From assembly GCF_008831285.2 (NCBI RefSeq), contig NC_045146.1:23079703-23143702 (forward strand): a stretch of DNA of 64,000 nucleotides, in the 5' to 3' direction. This stretch comes from Nymphaea colorata. Its lineage: Eukaryota; Streptophyta; Magnoliopsida; Nymphaeales; Nymphaeaceae. The position numbers were made by a program, and so were the translations under genes. The notes beneath the pieces were generated by a model that was given only the letters and a program-made list of their open reading frames with translations, ran no database searches and was not told the DNA's origin. This document shows positions 24,401 to 38,400 of the stretch, in pieces (the first letter of the stretch is position 1; each line of letters begins with the position of its first letter).

Positions 24401-25934
24401 GGCAGCACATACATACGGCCGGTGAGCCTGATCAGGTGTCAGTAGTCAAGAGGCCAGCCCCAGTCCTCAACGTGTTGAAAGCCCGGCCCAGGTCTTGTCA
24501 GGCTCAGGTCCTATTAGCTTGGTCTTGGGGTGGGTCAGGTCGGCACCTTTCTGTCGCGGCTGGGCCAGACTAGGTCGGACCCTAGAGAATGTGACTTTAC
24601 GTGTGTAACTACTGGATTTCAGAGGGTGTTCCCCAGTCATTTGAACTGGTTGGTCCACTTTGAATTGGAGCTATCTGTCTGGTCCTCGAATCTAAGATGA
24701 TCTACTCCTATATTGGTTGATGGTCGATCATTTCTGGCCTCTTTACTTCGTATTTCATCTTAACCGTTAACTCTTTCCTGAGGCTGAGGTGTTTGGTGTT
24801 ATCTCAAGACTGTCCACTGTTTGCTGAACCAACTTGCAGGAAGGGGTCCAGCTTGTCTTTGAAAAAGAAGGAAATCATGAAGGAAATCGTTTAACAAGAC
24901 GTAGGGTAAAATTCTACACGAGTCTCGATGAATGTTGACGGAAGATATAAACTAACATTTTGAGATAAATGGCGAAGCGAGGAAGTTGTTGAGGTAGATG
25001 GCTAGTCAGTGTGCGTGAACACAAGACTTAGAGAAGGTTTATCACTTGATGATCTTAACGGGATAGTAAAATTTTTTTTATCTTTCTCCTTTCAATACAT
25101 TTTGGCAAGAATTACTTTCTCTAAAATGAAAAAAAGGGGACTCCGTTTACATTTCTACTCGAAAAGCCAGATTCTGTATAGGGAGAGAGATTTTCACTTC
25201 TTTTTAGGGAACAAAGTGAGCATTTACTTCTGTAAATGTTCACTTTATTTTATTGCATTCAAAGCTCGCCTTCAATCCACAGATAAGTAATGCACCTTTA
25301 AGATTTTTGTTTGGCTTGCATTTGCCTGTGCAATCAAGCACCACCACCTTTATGCCTCGCATTATTTGGTTCCTTTTGATTTATGTGGGCAATGAAGCTA
25401 CTGAAAAAATTTGGCATCGTAATCATATAATGCAAAAAGGTCGTGCTTTACTATTACAAACAAGTCCACGCATAGAACGGCGGTTCCCAAAGGAAATAAC
25501 GGGAAATCTATGAAAATTAATATGTCCAACGAATGAACATTAATCGTGTGGACGCCCACATTAACTGATGGGAAAGGCACCAACCAAACTTTTCATTAAA
25601 TTTCGTTCGTCTTCTGGCCCTCTGGAGAAGAAGGCATTTCACCTGCCTGATTGTGTGAAATGTCAACTCAAAAATTCCTTTATCTGGCAAACTAAGCAGC
25701 TCCTCTATTTTATTAAATAGATCAAGATTGAGAGTGTCTAGTAAAAAATTATAGCCATTAGACATCGTCTCAATTACTTTGATTCTGGCGCAAACGCTAC
25801 CTACCAACTTTAAATTCTTGACATTTTGTGCATGGTCAAACTTACAAGTAGTGCAAGCCACCGTGTAAGTTAAGCAGAAGACTTTGGGCTGGACATGTAT
25901 TGATTCAGATCCATTTAGCCAGAATGCAAGCAAT

Positions 25935-25936
<2 letters not shown>

Positions 25937-25974
<38 letters not shown>
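25937..25974. repeat. (TA)n microsatellite
   Basis: About 19 TA units in intergenic DNA. Similar shorter TA runs lie near 29233, 32013, 32857, 34082 and 37738 and show how AT-rich the region is. Confidence 0.9.
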
Positions 25975-25977
<3 letters not shown>

Positions 25978-28900
25978 GAGAAAGGGAATCTGTAGAATTC
26001 GTTAAATGGAACGATCAACCGAAAAGAGAGGGGGGGGTGAAGGGCCCACCGGCTAACAGCGGAACACCACCACGTGCAACTCACCCTCCACTCCGTTGCT
26101 GCCGAATGCGAACAGGAAGAATACGAACAAGAAGACAATCGTGACTTCACCTTCGCTTTTTCTCCCTTTCCTTTCAACTCACTTCTCTCCTCTCCTCTAC
26201 TGCCATCCTTTCTTTGTACCTACTCTTTTTTTTTTCCTTCGGTTAATGCGAGCATTAAGAATATAGTTAACAAATTTTCAATTGATCACCAAACAACGAA
26301 CCACAATGTTACCTACATCTACCTAAGATCAATCACTAATTTAAGCTTTCATAAAACCCCCACCTATCTTCCGCCTTGGATGGAAGAACAAGACGTTGGA
26401 ATTGCTTTTCCCATGCATCCTCCTCTTTCTTGTGTTTTGTCTCATATTAGGAAAAGAAAAAAAAAAGAACATATATCGCACGAGAATTACATTCCTGCGA
26501 AACGTATTCGTATGGAAATTGAAAGGAAACTGATTTATGTGGGTGGGCAAGCTAGCTAGGAGGGAGAGGGGTGGAAGGAAAGCATAGATTCCCGGAGTAC
26601 TGATCGAGACTGCATGCATTATGTGTGTGATGGGTCCACTTTGGCTCAGCAAATTGAGACCAGTTGTGTTCTAATAAAGCCCGTCCTTCTTAAATGCCCT
26701 CTCTCTCTCTCTCTCTCGATTTTAAATGACAAGCATATCAAACATGGTGGCATAGTATGCCCTCATTTTCTTTGATCTCTCATTTGAATGCTGTGTAGGT
26801 TGTAGAGAATTTGAGTTTAATTCACATGGTTACTCTCTAATCAGCTTTTAAAGCGTCATTAGTTTGTGATTAAGGTTCTGTGTTCAGTAACTTAAAAGTA
26901 AGAGCCTATCAAAACAATAATCCAAGTAATGCAATCACAAGATCACATATAATTAGTCTTAATGTAGAAACATTTCTACATAACTGTGCACACACATGCA
27001 CATATAGAAAGCGATTGGCTTCTACCGCAGCGATACCCACCACTCATTTTCCTTTGTGAAAAGAGAACCCTACACGTAATTCTTAATAGAAAAGAAATGA
27101 TTGGCGAGCACAGTGAAGTGAATACCAAGTTGCTCCGTTAAAAGAAGTTCAATATATTATATATGTATATATAGATATTTGCTTTATGAAAAAGATAACT
27201 TTTTCGAAATTCCAAAGGTCCAGTTGATTAAACTTTATATAGAAGCGACGCGTGGCCGTGGTTATTAAAGGTGAGAAATTTTGGGGAGTGGTAATTCCTA
27301 ACTTTTCCTCCTGTATTATATGTCAGCAACTAGATAAAAAAGTTGCATTCCGTATTCTAAAGTGTATTCACCGACTATTATTCAACACTCAATGGCCAAC
27401 CGCACCGTACTTGTTTCTTCAACAAAGTTATTTGGCACCATAAATAATTAATGCATAGCCCAAGAAAAAGAAAAGAGATGCTGATTCCCACTATTAATTC
27501 TCCTTTTTTTCCTGTTACAAATGAACCTTTTTCAATTAATATGCGAAGGGTTGAAAATTTGGGCCTACAGAAGTCCATCTTGGCACCTCGATCCCGTTGC
27601 ATTTCACAAAGAAATGACCAAAAAATTCAGCTGTAAAGTTACTGCGTTGTGGGTCTAATTGAATTGGTAGGCTCTTTCTAGTTAAGGTCTACCTACTGAA
27701 GCTGTATGACTTGAATAAACACGGGGAGAGATGTCTTCTTTCACCTTGTACAAAAAAAGTTAGGCACCATTAACATCAAATCATAGGTCTGCAACTCCCC
27801 TTGAGTGAAATAATGAATGAAATGGTGATGCATGCGCCTAAATGGTACAGGACATTTAATTTCTGATAGCAGTGCATGTTATAATGGTTGTGAATCAGCA
27901 AAATATGTAAATGGAAAATGCCATAAATATTTTAAAAATAACGAAAACCAGTAAAATATATATATATATAAAATTCTTTCCAGGTCGACTGTTATATATG
28001 AAGGAAGATAGAGTTGAAAGCCAAATTGTACCTCAGATTCTCAACTCAAAGTTCATTTTCCCTTTGGACGTAACGCCGTTGGTAGGAAGCCATAAATGCG
28101 TGGCCGTAAGAAAATGCGAAAAGAGAAAGAAAAGAAACTCCCCACCCCCTTCCCCTTGACGACTTCCTTTCTCCAATTGAATGAATGGGGAAGTAAATGC
28201 GGTCCCCGTGGGGCGATAATTTCAGACGCGCACACATATTCATGCGCGCAGGCACGTGCAGAGAGGAGGAGGAAGCATTCGGAAGAAAGAACTTGATCAT
28301 CTTTGAGCATATGTGCAAAGAACTCGTGCTCTGAAGAAAAAGAAAAAAAAAATTGTTACGGGTGATGGCTGGTGGGTGGACCTAATGGGTTTTTGGTATG
28401 AAAACGAAAAGAGTATTGCATATACGACGGAGATGACCTTGAAGAAGTGTCAACGATATTGACTCTCTAGGACACACCACCAGTCATTAGAAAGGTCAAA
28501 ACATGCAGTTGCCGATCATTTTCCTTTTTCCAAAAAGATGACCACAGTCAACTTGGTCGAATAAATTCGCCTTCTCTGTAAAGTCATGTATAGAAAGAAA
28601 CACATACATACATTTTCGCTGTTCGCAATCAAGTTGAGCTCTGTTGAAACAAAATCTCGTTTTTATTTGATTTGTTTAGCTAGCTTTAATGGTTAGGGAC
28701 GTTACGTTTCCTATTTGTTCTACTTTTGAATTTTGATCCGCAAGTAGCAAGTAGATGGGTTTAACGAAAGAGCCGTGGAGTGGAGTTCATCGTAACTAAA
28801 TGGTGGTCGTCGGTCCACCAAACTGCATTAAATTATGCAAGAGAGTTAGAAGAAAGGCGGTATCATACTAACTATTTAAGAGAAGGTGATCAACTGCTAA

Positions 28901-29488
28901 ACTGGATGTCAAGTTGAAAATCTTAGATTAAGTTCCATCCCAGTAACGGTCGGAACTCACCGTAATTGAAGAGCAGCGTGTTTTTTTTACCGGAAATTTT
29001 ATCGACTCGAGCTTTTACGACAACGGAAAACGGAAGGAGCAGCAATAAATGCTAGCGGACTTGACGAGGCCCCCAATTTAAAACCGAGACGATAAAAGAT
29101 GGTCCAAGTGCAAGGATTGACTTCTACTCCACTTCTCTCTCGATCTCAGGCTACAATCATGTCCGGATCTTCTTGTGCAAAACAACTGTCCCTTTTTCCA
29201 CTAACGTTTCCATTCCACACGCCTCTCTCTCTTTATATATATATATATATATAACGACAAAAGAATAGATGAAGAAAAAGGAATGGGCACACAAAGGATG
29301 GATCAGATCAAAGCAAGCAACAAACAGACATTATTGAGGCAACAATTGATATTGATGGTCACCAGTTTAAACTAATCTTCTTTTTCACCTTCTCATACTC
29401 AAGGGGTATGATGATTTAAACAACAATTTTGTAGTAACAATTATATTAAGGGAGAGAGAATGGAAGAGGTTGGTGCATTAGGGTACGG

Positions 29489-31228
29489 CTAGTGCCACGC
29501 GGAGGCGTAGGTCAGGACCCGGTCGTTCCAACCGAAGCAGAGCCCACCGGCGTCGTCCTTGAGGGTGAAGCCGGGCTTCTGATACGACCTGAGCTTGGCC
29601 AGCAGCAGGGCATGCACGTGGGGACTCAAGGGCCTGGGCCTGAACCCGGCCATCTCCAGCCTCGCCCCCCACTTCCCGGCCACCTCGCACCTCTCCACCC
29701 TCTCCCACCCTTCGCAGGCCACCGCGTTGGCCGCCCTCCGGCCGAGGCATTCCTCCACCCTCCCCCTCTCCTCCCCTTCTTTTCCGCCACCCCCAGCCAT
29801 GGTCGCATCCAACGACTCGATCAGCGCCCTGTAGTAACCCACCACCTCCCCGAACCGAGTAACCAGCGGGGCCGTATTCCCGTTCATCACCTGCTCCACA
29901 ATCGTCACCACAACCGGCCTCAGCCCCCTCGCCAGCCGCAGCATCTCGTCCCTCGGGTTCTCCGTCGACACGCTTTCGTCTGCCACCCTGTACAGCCGAT
30001 ACGCGAAATTCACCGCCACCGCCTCCTCCTCTTCCCCTGCCCCCGCCGTCGAGCTGCTGCTGCACCCGAGTTTAGCCCGATTCAATTCCCCCACCCTCCA
30101 TCCGCTGACCACGTGAAACGAGCACCTGAGCCCATACCGCTCCGCCAGCTTCTCCAGGCGATCACCGACCATCCTCAGCCCGGAGGCGCCGGCCGAGTTG
30201 GCCAAGGCGTCGATGACAACGGCCGTGATCCTCAGGGAGGCAGGTCGGCCGGACTGCCGCTCGGCGAGGGCCTGGATGAGGGTGGCGTACTGGTTTCCTT
30301 GCCCTATGTCGAAGTCGATTATGTGGATCCTGTTTCGGTCGCGGACGGCTTCGAGTATGGCGAGATTGGCGGCCATGAAACCGAGTTTGAAGCAAGGGGA
30401 CGCCTCGTAGAGCATTTGGGTGGCGAGGAGGTGGTCCGGCGAGGAAAGCTCCGCCGCTCCCGGTGCCCGGACCTCCGGTGGGTTCGACCGCGACGCGATC
30501 GCTCGAGTCACGTGTGCGAGGAGACGCTGCTCTGGATCGCCGCTACGGGGGTTACAGAGCTGCCGGGCGCGGGCAAGGCCCGCGAGAGCATTGTCGGCTC
30601 TCCCTTCAGAAAGGGCCACCAGGGTGTCCAGGATGAGCTGCTTGGGTTCCGCCGACGGCATCGGAGCCGGCGACGTCGACGAGCAAGCAGAGGGAGGAGA
30701 AGGAGAGAAGGCTGGAGGCGGCGATGGGGACGAGGAGCAGGAGGAGAGGAGGCTTTGCATCGTTTCCTTCCAATCGTTGCTGCCGTCGATGATCTCCGAC
30801 TCAAGGCCCCCATCGTCGTGGCCAACGCCGCCGTCGTCGTCGTCATCAAGCAGAGCCCGCTCCAATTCCTGCAACCGATTCCTGATGCTATCCTCGCAAA
30901 TCCCCCCGGAGGGCGTCTGCTGCTGCTGATAAGCCGGAAACGGGCTCGGGCGATCTGAGGCAGGGACAGAGTAACCGGATATCCAGGGGGAGTGGTTGCT
31001 CCGCGGCTGCTTCCTCACCAACTGGTAGTCGATGTCGGGCGAGGGGCGCTTCGACAGGAGGGTAGACGACGGGTCTAGGAGGATACCGCCCAGTTGGGGT
31101 CGGTACTGGACCCTCGTCGCCGCCCCTCCGTTGTTGCTTCTCGCGAGCGACCCCGTGATTCCGGTGTACACGCCGGAATCGTTGCCCGAGATGCCAGAGG
31201 AGGACTCGAACCCTCTCAACATAGGCAT
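29489..31228 (-). CDS. SCL8: GRAS-family transcriptional regulator, SCL8-like
   Basis: Nuclear GRAS protein, a plant-specific regulator acting through protein partners or DNA-binding factors. Single exon, 579 codons from ATG 31228. The N-terminal part (1-190) is disordered, rich in Ser, Pro, Gly and Asp. GRAS domain order: leucine-rich region I about 194-245, VHIID-type motif IHIIDFDIGQGNQ at 301-313, leucine-rich region II about 350-380, PFYRE region about 426-472, and SAW region from WERV at 508 to the C-terminal end. The tail GFTLKDDAGGLCFGW then YASAWH is close to what I recall of SCL8. An in-frame ATG at 31309 would add 27 very hydrophobic residues, unlikely for a nuclear protein, so I start at 31228 (MPMLRGFESS). 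The gene is far richer in G+C than its flanks, and so has long antisense open frames that are probably meaningless. The SCL8 assignment is from memory of family sequences. Confidence 0.9.
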   Translation of the reverse strand: MPMLRGFESSSGISGNDSGVYTGITGSLARSNNGGAATRVQYRPQLGGILLDPSSTLLSKRPSPDIDYQLVRKQPRSNHSPWISGYSVPASDRPSPFPAYQQQQTPSGGICEDSIRNRLQELERALLDDDDDGGVGHDDGGLESEIIDGSNDWKETMQSLLSSCSSSPSPPPAFSPSPPSACSSTSPAPMPSAEPKQLILDTLVALSEGRADNALAGLARARQLCNPRSGDPEQRLLAHVTRAIASRSNPPEVRAPGAAELSSPDHLLATQMLYEASPCFKLGFMAANLAILEAVRDRNRIHIIDFDIGQGNQYATLIQALAERQSGRPASLRITAVVIDALANSAGASGLRMVGDRLEKLAERYGLRCSFHVVSGWRVGELNRAKLGCSSSSTAGAGEEEEAVAVNFAYRLYRVADESVSTENPRDEMLRLARGLRPVVVTIVEQVMNGNTAPLVTRFGEVVGYYRALIESLDATMAGGGGKEGEERGRVEECLGRRAANAVACEGWERVERCEVAGKWGARLEMAGFRPRPLSPHVHALLLAKLRSYQKPGFTLKDDAGGLCFGWNDRVLTYASAWH

Positions 31229-34200
31229 GATCAAAACCGAGAGGGGAGACGGAGACGGAGACAGAAAGAGGGAGAGAAACAAAAGCAGAAAGCAGAAAAG
31301 AAAGATCAACAGAGACCCCAGACAGGATGAACGAAGAAGTGGAGATTTGCCGCCTGAGTTGGTCGCCAGGAATTCGCTCCGGTGCCGTAAAACTGCCAGT
31401 TGGGCGTCATTGCTGCCGCTTTTTCCAATGGGATTTCCTCCCTGGGATACCTGTGAGAGAGGGTCTTAGTAGACGGTGAGTAATTCAATGGCATGGCAAA
31501 AGAAAAACAGCAGCGAAATGGAATCCACCGGCTATCTCCGGTGGCCGTCACAGCTGGCTTGGGTCAACCCGCGGGATTAGGCCTCGTTGTCCACACGGTA
31601 GAGGCCCCGCCTCGTACTCCTCTGGGAAACGTCCTCTTCCTGACCTCCATGCTCTCACCGCCACGTTTCGGTCCCCACTTTCCCAAACGGCCCCCAAGCC
31701 CTCCCACGTTGGTTGCGATCCGGGTCCTGACCCGAAACCTTTCGGGTCATCCCAGATCTACTACAGCTTTCACGATGAAAGTGGGCCCTTCGCGTTTCTT
31801 CCCGTCCCGCCCATAGGTCGGGCATGTGGTCATATAACTTTTGAACGCCAGATTTTTTTTTCAATATAATAATGATATATCAGTTACTTTCAGGATGAAG
31901 CAGCGCCATGTCTCCATGGAATCCGAAGACCCACCGAAACTTCAACTGGAGTAGTTTCTGTGCCGCGACGAGAGAAGTAAAAAAAGAAAAAGAAAAAAGA
32001 AGGCCGTATGGAAATATATATATATATATATTTGTAATTGCACGAAACAAACGGTTGTTTGAGAAGAGTAAAATATTGAGAGGAGAATTTATTAGATCTT
32101 CTAAAGTAACTTGGAAAGGACGTGTCATTTGGTGAGGGCGCATTTTTGGGGCGAATAGAATAACCACCTTTCCGAATTTTGAAAAACCCAAACTTTTTCA
32201 GTTGCAAGCAACGCTGCTCGCGGAATTCAAGAAAATGCAAAAGAATGTCTGAAAGTTTTCACCAGTAAGTAACCGTCTTTCTTAACAACTGATCTTCAGG
32301 TTTCTACGAAGAAAAAACGACAAATCAAATGGAAATTTAAGTGGCTAATTCCAGATAAGTTCAGTAAGATTCAGAGCTAAATCTAAGAAGAAGGCACGTG
32401 TTTCCACGAAAGCAAAAAAAAAAAAAACTTGTACGCTCACGTGATCACCCCCACGCCGAAACCACTCACCAAATACCGTCGGGCACCGATGTCAACGCGG
32501 GGAATTCAGCTCGGCTAAAAAGGATCCACAGAAATTTGGATCTAAACGAGAGATCCCATCCGACCCGGTGACGTCCAAGTCTGGACCCAAGGCGACTCTT
32601 CGGATTGGTAAAGACTGCTGCTTGTCTCAGTCGAGAAAACCGGACACGTAAATGACCGTTTGCTTTCCGATTTTTAAGTCGGAAGAAGTAAATTTCAACC
32701 GAAAGACGAAGACGAAAGTTCGATGTCTGTTTCCTTTGAATGTAAACCCAGCAATTCAATACACACGTCGTCTTTATTGTATGGGTGGGGGTTGGTCCAA
32801 AGAGAAAGAAAGAAAGAAAGAGATTAGGTACTTGGGGAGTTCAACTTCTTCTTTTAATATATATATATATATATTTCAACTTCCTCTTTTAATAGACACA
32901 AAGAGGGGAAAGGAGGTGCTTGAGAAGAGGTTGCGTGCGGATAAAAAACAAACTGGGACGAAAATGGTGGTGAGCGACCTAACCGTCCATCCAACCCCAA
33001 CCCGTCATCACCGAAAAACGGTGTCCCCACTCACACCCATAATTCTTGTCCCTTCTTTTTGAACGTGGAATTCTTTCTTACCTTTTTATTCCCAGAGAAA
33101 ACGCGGTGCGGCAGCGCCTGCTCCGGTCGAAGGTCGGTCGGCCGGAGATCGGGACTCAGGTCGGTCGGCCGGAAACCGGGAATCCCACCTCCCCTGCTTC
33201 CTATCTTACCCACTTGCGTCAGCTACCGTGGGTCCCGCTTCCAGGTAGAAGCGACTCTTCAAGTTTGAGGCCGACGGTGCGGATTCTGGTGGACCCCACT
33301 AATTTGCCAGATGGAGGGTCCGCCGTCAAGGCTCGGGCCGTACTTTCGTGGACGATGGACGGCCGAGTGAGGAGCAATCCAGTGTTGGTGTATCGGCTGA
33401 AGAGGGGAATCCTTGTCGCAAATAATGCGCTTAATTTTTTAAGGTGAATCCGCTTATTTTTATTCTTGTTACCATTTTACTCTTCTCCATACAAGAAAGC
33501 AGTCCGTCTCTGCCATCTCTTTCGTGGACAACGCCATTGAAGATAACGAGAATTGAACTTAAACAATGGTCGTCTTCTCAACGCCGTAGAAATTAGAAAG
33601 ATGAGAGAAAAATTTAAAACTTTCGCGCACTGCGATTCCAAAGCCACATCACTTTCTCTTGTTATGGCAGCAATATAAATAAGGACGATTCACTAAGTGG
33701 AGGTTTGCCAGGAAAAGAGGGGACGTTGAGAACCCTCCGTCTTTGGAATGGGCAGTTGAGTTGGATGAGATTCTGGCTGGACGGAGGCTTCAGCGAAGGA
33801 GGCCGGAGAACTTGATTCGGTGGAGCAGCTTGGCCGTCTTTGGAAAGAAAGCTTCCTGCTTTTTCTTCCAAATGTGTGGAATAAAATATAAAGGAGACTA
33901 AAAGGCGGGCTGCTTTTTGTATTTCAGGTGCAATCCAAACGGCCCCGCTTTTTGTATTTCAGGTGGCGATCCCACACACAACACACACGCACTCTAACTT
34001 TCTCTCCCATTTTTTCATAAATGACGTCGTTCTTTCTCCGATCAACGTCAACTTATCAAGCCAAAATCTTTCTCACTAACAATATATATATATATATATG
34101 TATATATCAGTTCCCAGACGGTTAAGTTAGAGACAAAAACCAGGCCCTAAAAGTTTGATTGTCCAAATTATTTTTGTGCATAAGCTAACCATATAAATAA

Positions 34201-35377
34201 ATAATGTTTTAGTGAGAATTATACACTAAGTCGGTCATTTTTTTAGTTTAATATGTGTTTCTAGTAATAAGAAAATGGAGCGGCTCTTATGACACCAAAA
34301 TCTTTGGTAGTATAAAATCTTAAAATCAGCTTGAACTAAAACATGTTTTATATTGAATTTACCTACTTTTAAACAATTCGTGAAACTGAAAGTTTCTCTC
34401 ATGGTTGGGTTCGAAGATGTAAGGGTTCAGATGGCCATTTCTTTTAATGGGTAGGTCGATCAGTTCTTCTTATTGCATCGTGGGCAATATAATATTGTTT
34501 GGATTAAGACTGGCAGACTAAGAGTCATCCCTTCCTGGGGAGAATCACCGGATTCTCTCGCTTCCATCCTACTACATGCCCTTGGTCTTTACAAGCCATC
34601 CGCCACCACATTCACCAGTCTCAATGGCTCTTTCTCTAGAAAGGTGAACGCCTCTTGGATTGAAAATAATGTGGCTGCGTTAAGAACAATAAGCCAAGAC
34701 ATCCCCAAAGGACAATTAAAAAAGAATATAATGTGGATGATTTTTTAATATATATTTCAGTTTCGGTCTTCAATGGAACGGGATAATATTTATTTTTTTA
34801 GTGAACCAACCTTTTACGTGCCAATGTTTTCTGGGCATTGACAATAGCTTGCAGGAAACATTTAAATTCTTAAACACTTGCCTTGGCATTTGTTTATTAA
34901 CCTCGGAAAATAAGTAACTTGATGGACTGAGTCCTTCCATTAGGAATATACCAGGAATAATTAAAAGGTTAAGATAAGGTGCCCCATACATAATATTTAT
35001 TCAGAGATCGTCTAATCGACACGGCCTTATATATTAAGATAAAAAGGTTCAATTTGGTTTTGTTTCTTTTGTTGGGATGTTGTTATCGGGTTCAAACACA
35101 AACTAAACCGGTTAGCTGCAGAAATCAGTAAGCCATCACATGTCACCCAGAATCATATTATATGTATTCTCCCACAACTCGAATACGTACAGTCAGATGC
35201 ACCGAAAAAGATAATATATGTATATAATATGATGCCATCGTAACATATTTTAACCATGCTTATCAGTATGCCACTTCCTGCTTCTCTTCCTAATTAAGGT
35301 ACATCTACATCTCGTATAACCAAGTATATATAATTACCACAGACGGCCAGTTAGAATATATTTCAAATGAAATGTAT

Positions 35378-35415
<38 letters not shown>

Positions 35416-38400
35416 CATCAGGGACCTGATTAGGATGAATTATACATGAGAACAAAATAATAGGAAGTTACTTTCCAAGTCAAACCAGATATATGCCAAA
35501 GGGAAGGTCCCTACCACAATAATGTAGACAGACAAAAGGCATTCATATAGTTTCGCGACTTGTTCATAAATTTTGACGGGGAGTCCAAGAGGAGGACAAA
35601 AGTACTCATTCCATGCCTCCCTCTGCTGAAAAGGAAAGGTAAAACTTTCTCATCTGTTGATGTCTGAGCAGTGTGAGTGATGGATCATCATCGAACGACT
35701 CGCATCACAAGGCAGTAGAAACGTGTCCTTCCGTGCGTTTTTTTTTTTTATGAAAGACAGCTCTTTAGAAACCTTTACAGGAATCAATGCCTCCTGCCAT
35801 CGCCAACCCCAAAAAGTTCCTCCTGGGTAAATTTCCCATGTATTACGTGTTGCTTGTGGCTGTATCAGTATGTGGTTATGTCCTGTAAAAGGCACGACGT
35901 AAAGTTTACAATATTTGGCTTTCTTTAGAATTTTCTTCTTCTTCCTGTTTCATTCTCTTTCTGTGGGGAGTTGTGTGGGTCAAGAACGCTCTTCATTGTG
36001 CTTGATTGGGAGAAGGACAACGGGAATCGTGTGCGTTTAGATTCTTGGGAAAGGTGATACATTGACATTTCAACATGAATGAAAAGTTCTTCATTTACCT
36101 TGTTTTGAAGTGGAGCGTGCATGCAATGGTACCTCTCAGGTGCAGAGTGTTTAAATGATTATGAAGCATGGCAGCATCTTTATCAATCGGCTCCATTTTT
36201 GTTTGTTCCCTGAAAAAAACAACCATACTTTTTTGTAGAACTGTGTGCAAAACAGCATGGCCTTGTATTTATTGGTCCTAGTCTTCACAACCATACGACT
36301 ACTTTTGAACCATCTCATATGTAGTTTGTTCCTTTTGTTCCCACTCACTCTTTCTCAACAAACAAATAAATGGCAATCATCTCTCGAAAAGCGGGTGATG
36401 ACTTAGTCCTCTGGTGTGTGAGAAATGGTCCAAGACACTAGGACAAGGTGTTAGTGTGAAGTGTCCTGCCTTTTTTTGTCGCATCCTTATAGTTGTGACG
36501 GTAACAGATTAAAAGAGATGCGTGTGAAAAAAGATTTACTGTCTAAAATATGGACCGAGTGCCATTGACTTTTAATCCCGTGTTTGACGGATCGTCTCAC
36601 TTGTGTCAAAGCCAAACACGCACCCGTTAAAGAAGTAACAGTAGAATGTCACAGAAAAATATCTTGCCCAGATGCCAAGCTACTTCGCTTCTTGCTGCCG
36701 ACCATGAGAAACCAAATGACAATTTCTTATATATTGTTAGACAAGATGGAGAGAGACAGTTTCCCATATGAAAAATATCCATTTATCGTTTGCTAGTTAC
36801 ATACGTTACTTTGTCTATATATTTAGGGACTTGCATGCCATCTTAATCATGTATAGTAGGTTATCTGTTTCTTTATTAGAGGATATATATAGACGTTCAC
36901 TTTCTCCAATCAAGCTAGGCAACGATATTTTCGCAGCCGGCCTCACCATCTTGCATTTGCCCTTCAATTTTAGCTTTCAAAAATGTCCAAGGCACAGATA
37001 AGTCCAGTTACCATTTCACATCAAATTAAAGGTTTAGTTGGTAATGTGCGTATTTCTATTATTGGAGGAAAGCACTTCGTGTCACGCGGTATATTTATTC
37101 TGCAATATAAAATGCCATTTATTACTATCTATTTTCTTTTCAGTGTACCTTTATCGAGTATATAAATAAGGCAGTCGCATACATCTGTGATTGTTGTTGT
37201 AAGTTGAGTAAAACATAGACGTGACTTTCACTCCACTTATAATCCATGATCAGCTCATTTGCTTCTGACAATGACTTGGTGAAATGCTTCGTGCATTGCG
37301 TCGTAACTTAGAATAGACTGCTCGTGGACAGCTAGTGATTTTCTTCATAGTTAGTGGTAACTTTTCACAAGGCAGATGATACGCAGTAACTTTTAAAGAT
37401 ACTTCCCCGTGTATTAAATTGATGGCGTGGTTTTCATGATCTTTCGTCTTGCCTAATCTTCATCTTCCTCTAATCTCATGTATGTTTGATATAGAAATAT
37501 AGTGCTGCGATATATTTTATATGATCATGGAGTGTGCCTTAAAAAATTAACAATTTTGTTTTCAGTTGCAACTTTAAAGTAATCAGTTTGTGAGTTGTTT
37601 ATGCACGAATTTGATCCTTGTCAAATGATAGTAATGTATTCTAAAATATTTGAAACAAGTAGTCACAGCTAGCTGCCCAAGTGTGACTTTGTTTCTACTT
37701 TCGTTTTGCCTATTTAAAGAAGACTTTTGGATTTCATTTATATATATATATATATATATATCTTTCTTTTTAAGCAAGTGAAATGAATTTTTGTAAATTA
37801 CAACTAGCCCCCATAAAAATCTTTGATGTCGCCAGACATGCGAAAGATAGGCCAGGCATCTAGTGCTCACAAAATCCCACTCTCACTCAATTGATGGGGC
37901 GACATCTTTGGGAGCAGTCACGTGATGCCTTCATCCCTCCATGTTCTATGATTTTAAACACTCAGATTTATAGAAACCATGATAAAATAATATTGGCACC
38001 ATGATCAATTAAAAGTGCCGTGCTATGGTTGAATCCACCATAAATTCATACCCCTTGACGCATCAACAGTTAATTTCAAACCCCACATGCATATGCTTAT
38101 TGAATGCATGAACCATCGTTAATCTTGACGTCGAAACCACACCCTGGGGATGGAGCCTGGATTCCTCGATCGGGACGATGGTCATGAAATGTTTAAAAAA
38201 AAATTCTCTACATGGGTCAAATGGATTTTTCAAAATTTTTACACAGGCACACAAAAGTTTCTTAAAGTTTTGGATGGCAAAAAATTTATTTACTAAACCT
38301 AGAGGAGAGGGGCATGCTCGATCGGTGCCGGCCATGTTCCGAGCGCCGCGGTGCCGGCCCGGCCCCCCTTTCCTCCCCACCCCACCAATTTGGACATAGC

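Larger units (their letters stand above)
23811..29480. other. Intergenic region between PTH and the GRAS gene; no convincing gene
   Basis: AT-rich spacer. Holds a (CT)n-(GT)n microsatellite at 24353-24400, a GGTCAGGTC/GGCCAG-rich stretch at about 24480-24585, and (TA)n runs at about 25937-25974 and 29233-29253. A (CT)n run lies near 26700-26718. An unassigned minus-strand open frame (138 codons) is at 25517-25933; it has several Cys and a LeuAsp-rich segment but no family match that I recognise. The last part should include the 3' UTR of the GRAS gene. Confidence 0.6.

Noticed and set aside
29478-30065. 195-codon minus-strand frame of Gly/Arg-rich protein
   Set aside because: It is an out-of-frame reading of the GRAS gene on the same strand; the GRAS frame has all conserved motifs.
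29492-30958. 488-codon plus-strand open frame rich in Arg, Pro and Gly
   Set aside because: It lies antisense to the GRAS gene and results from its high GC content, which removes stops in all frames. It has no domain features.
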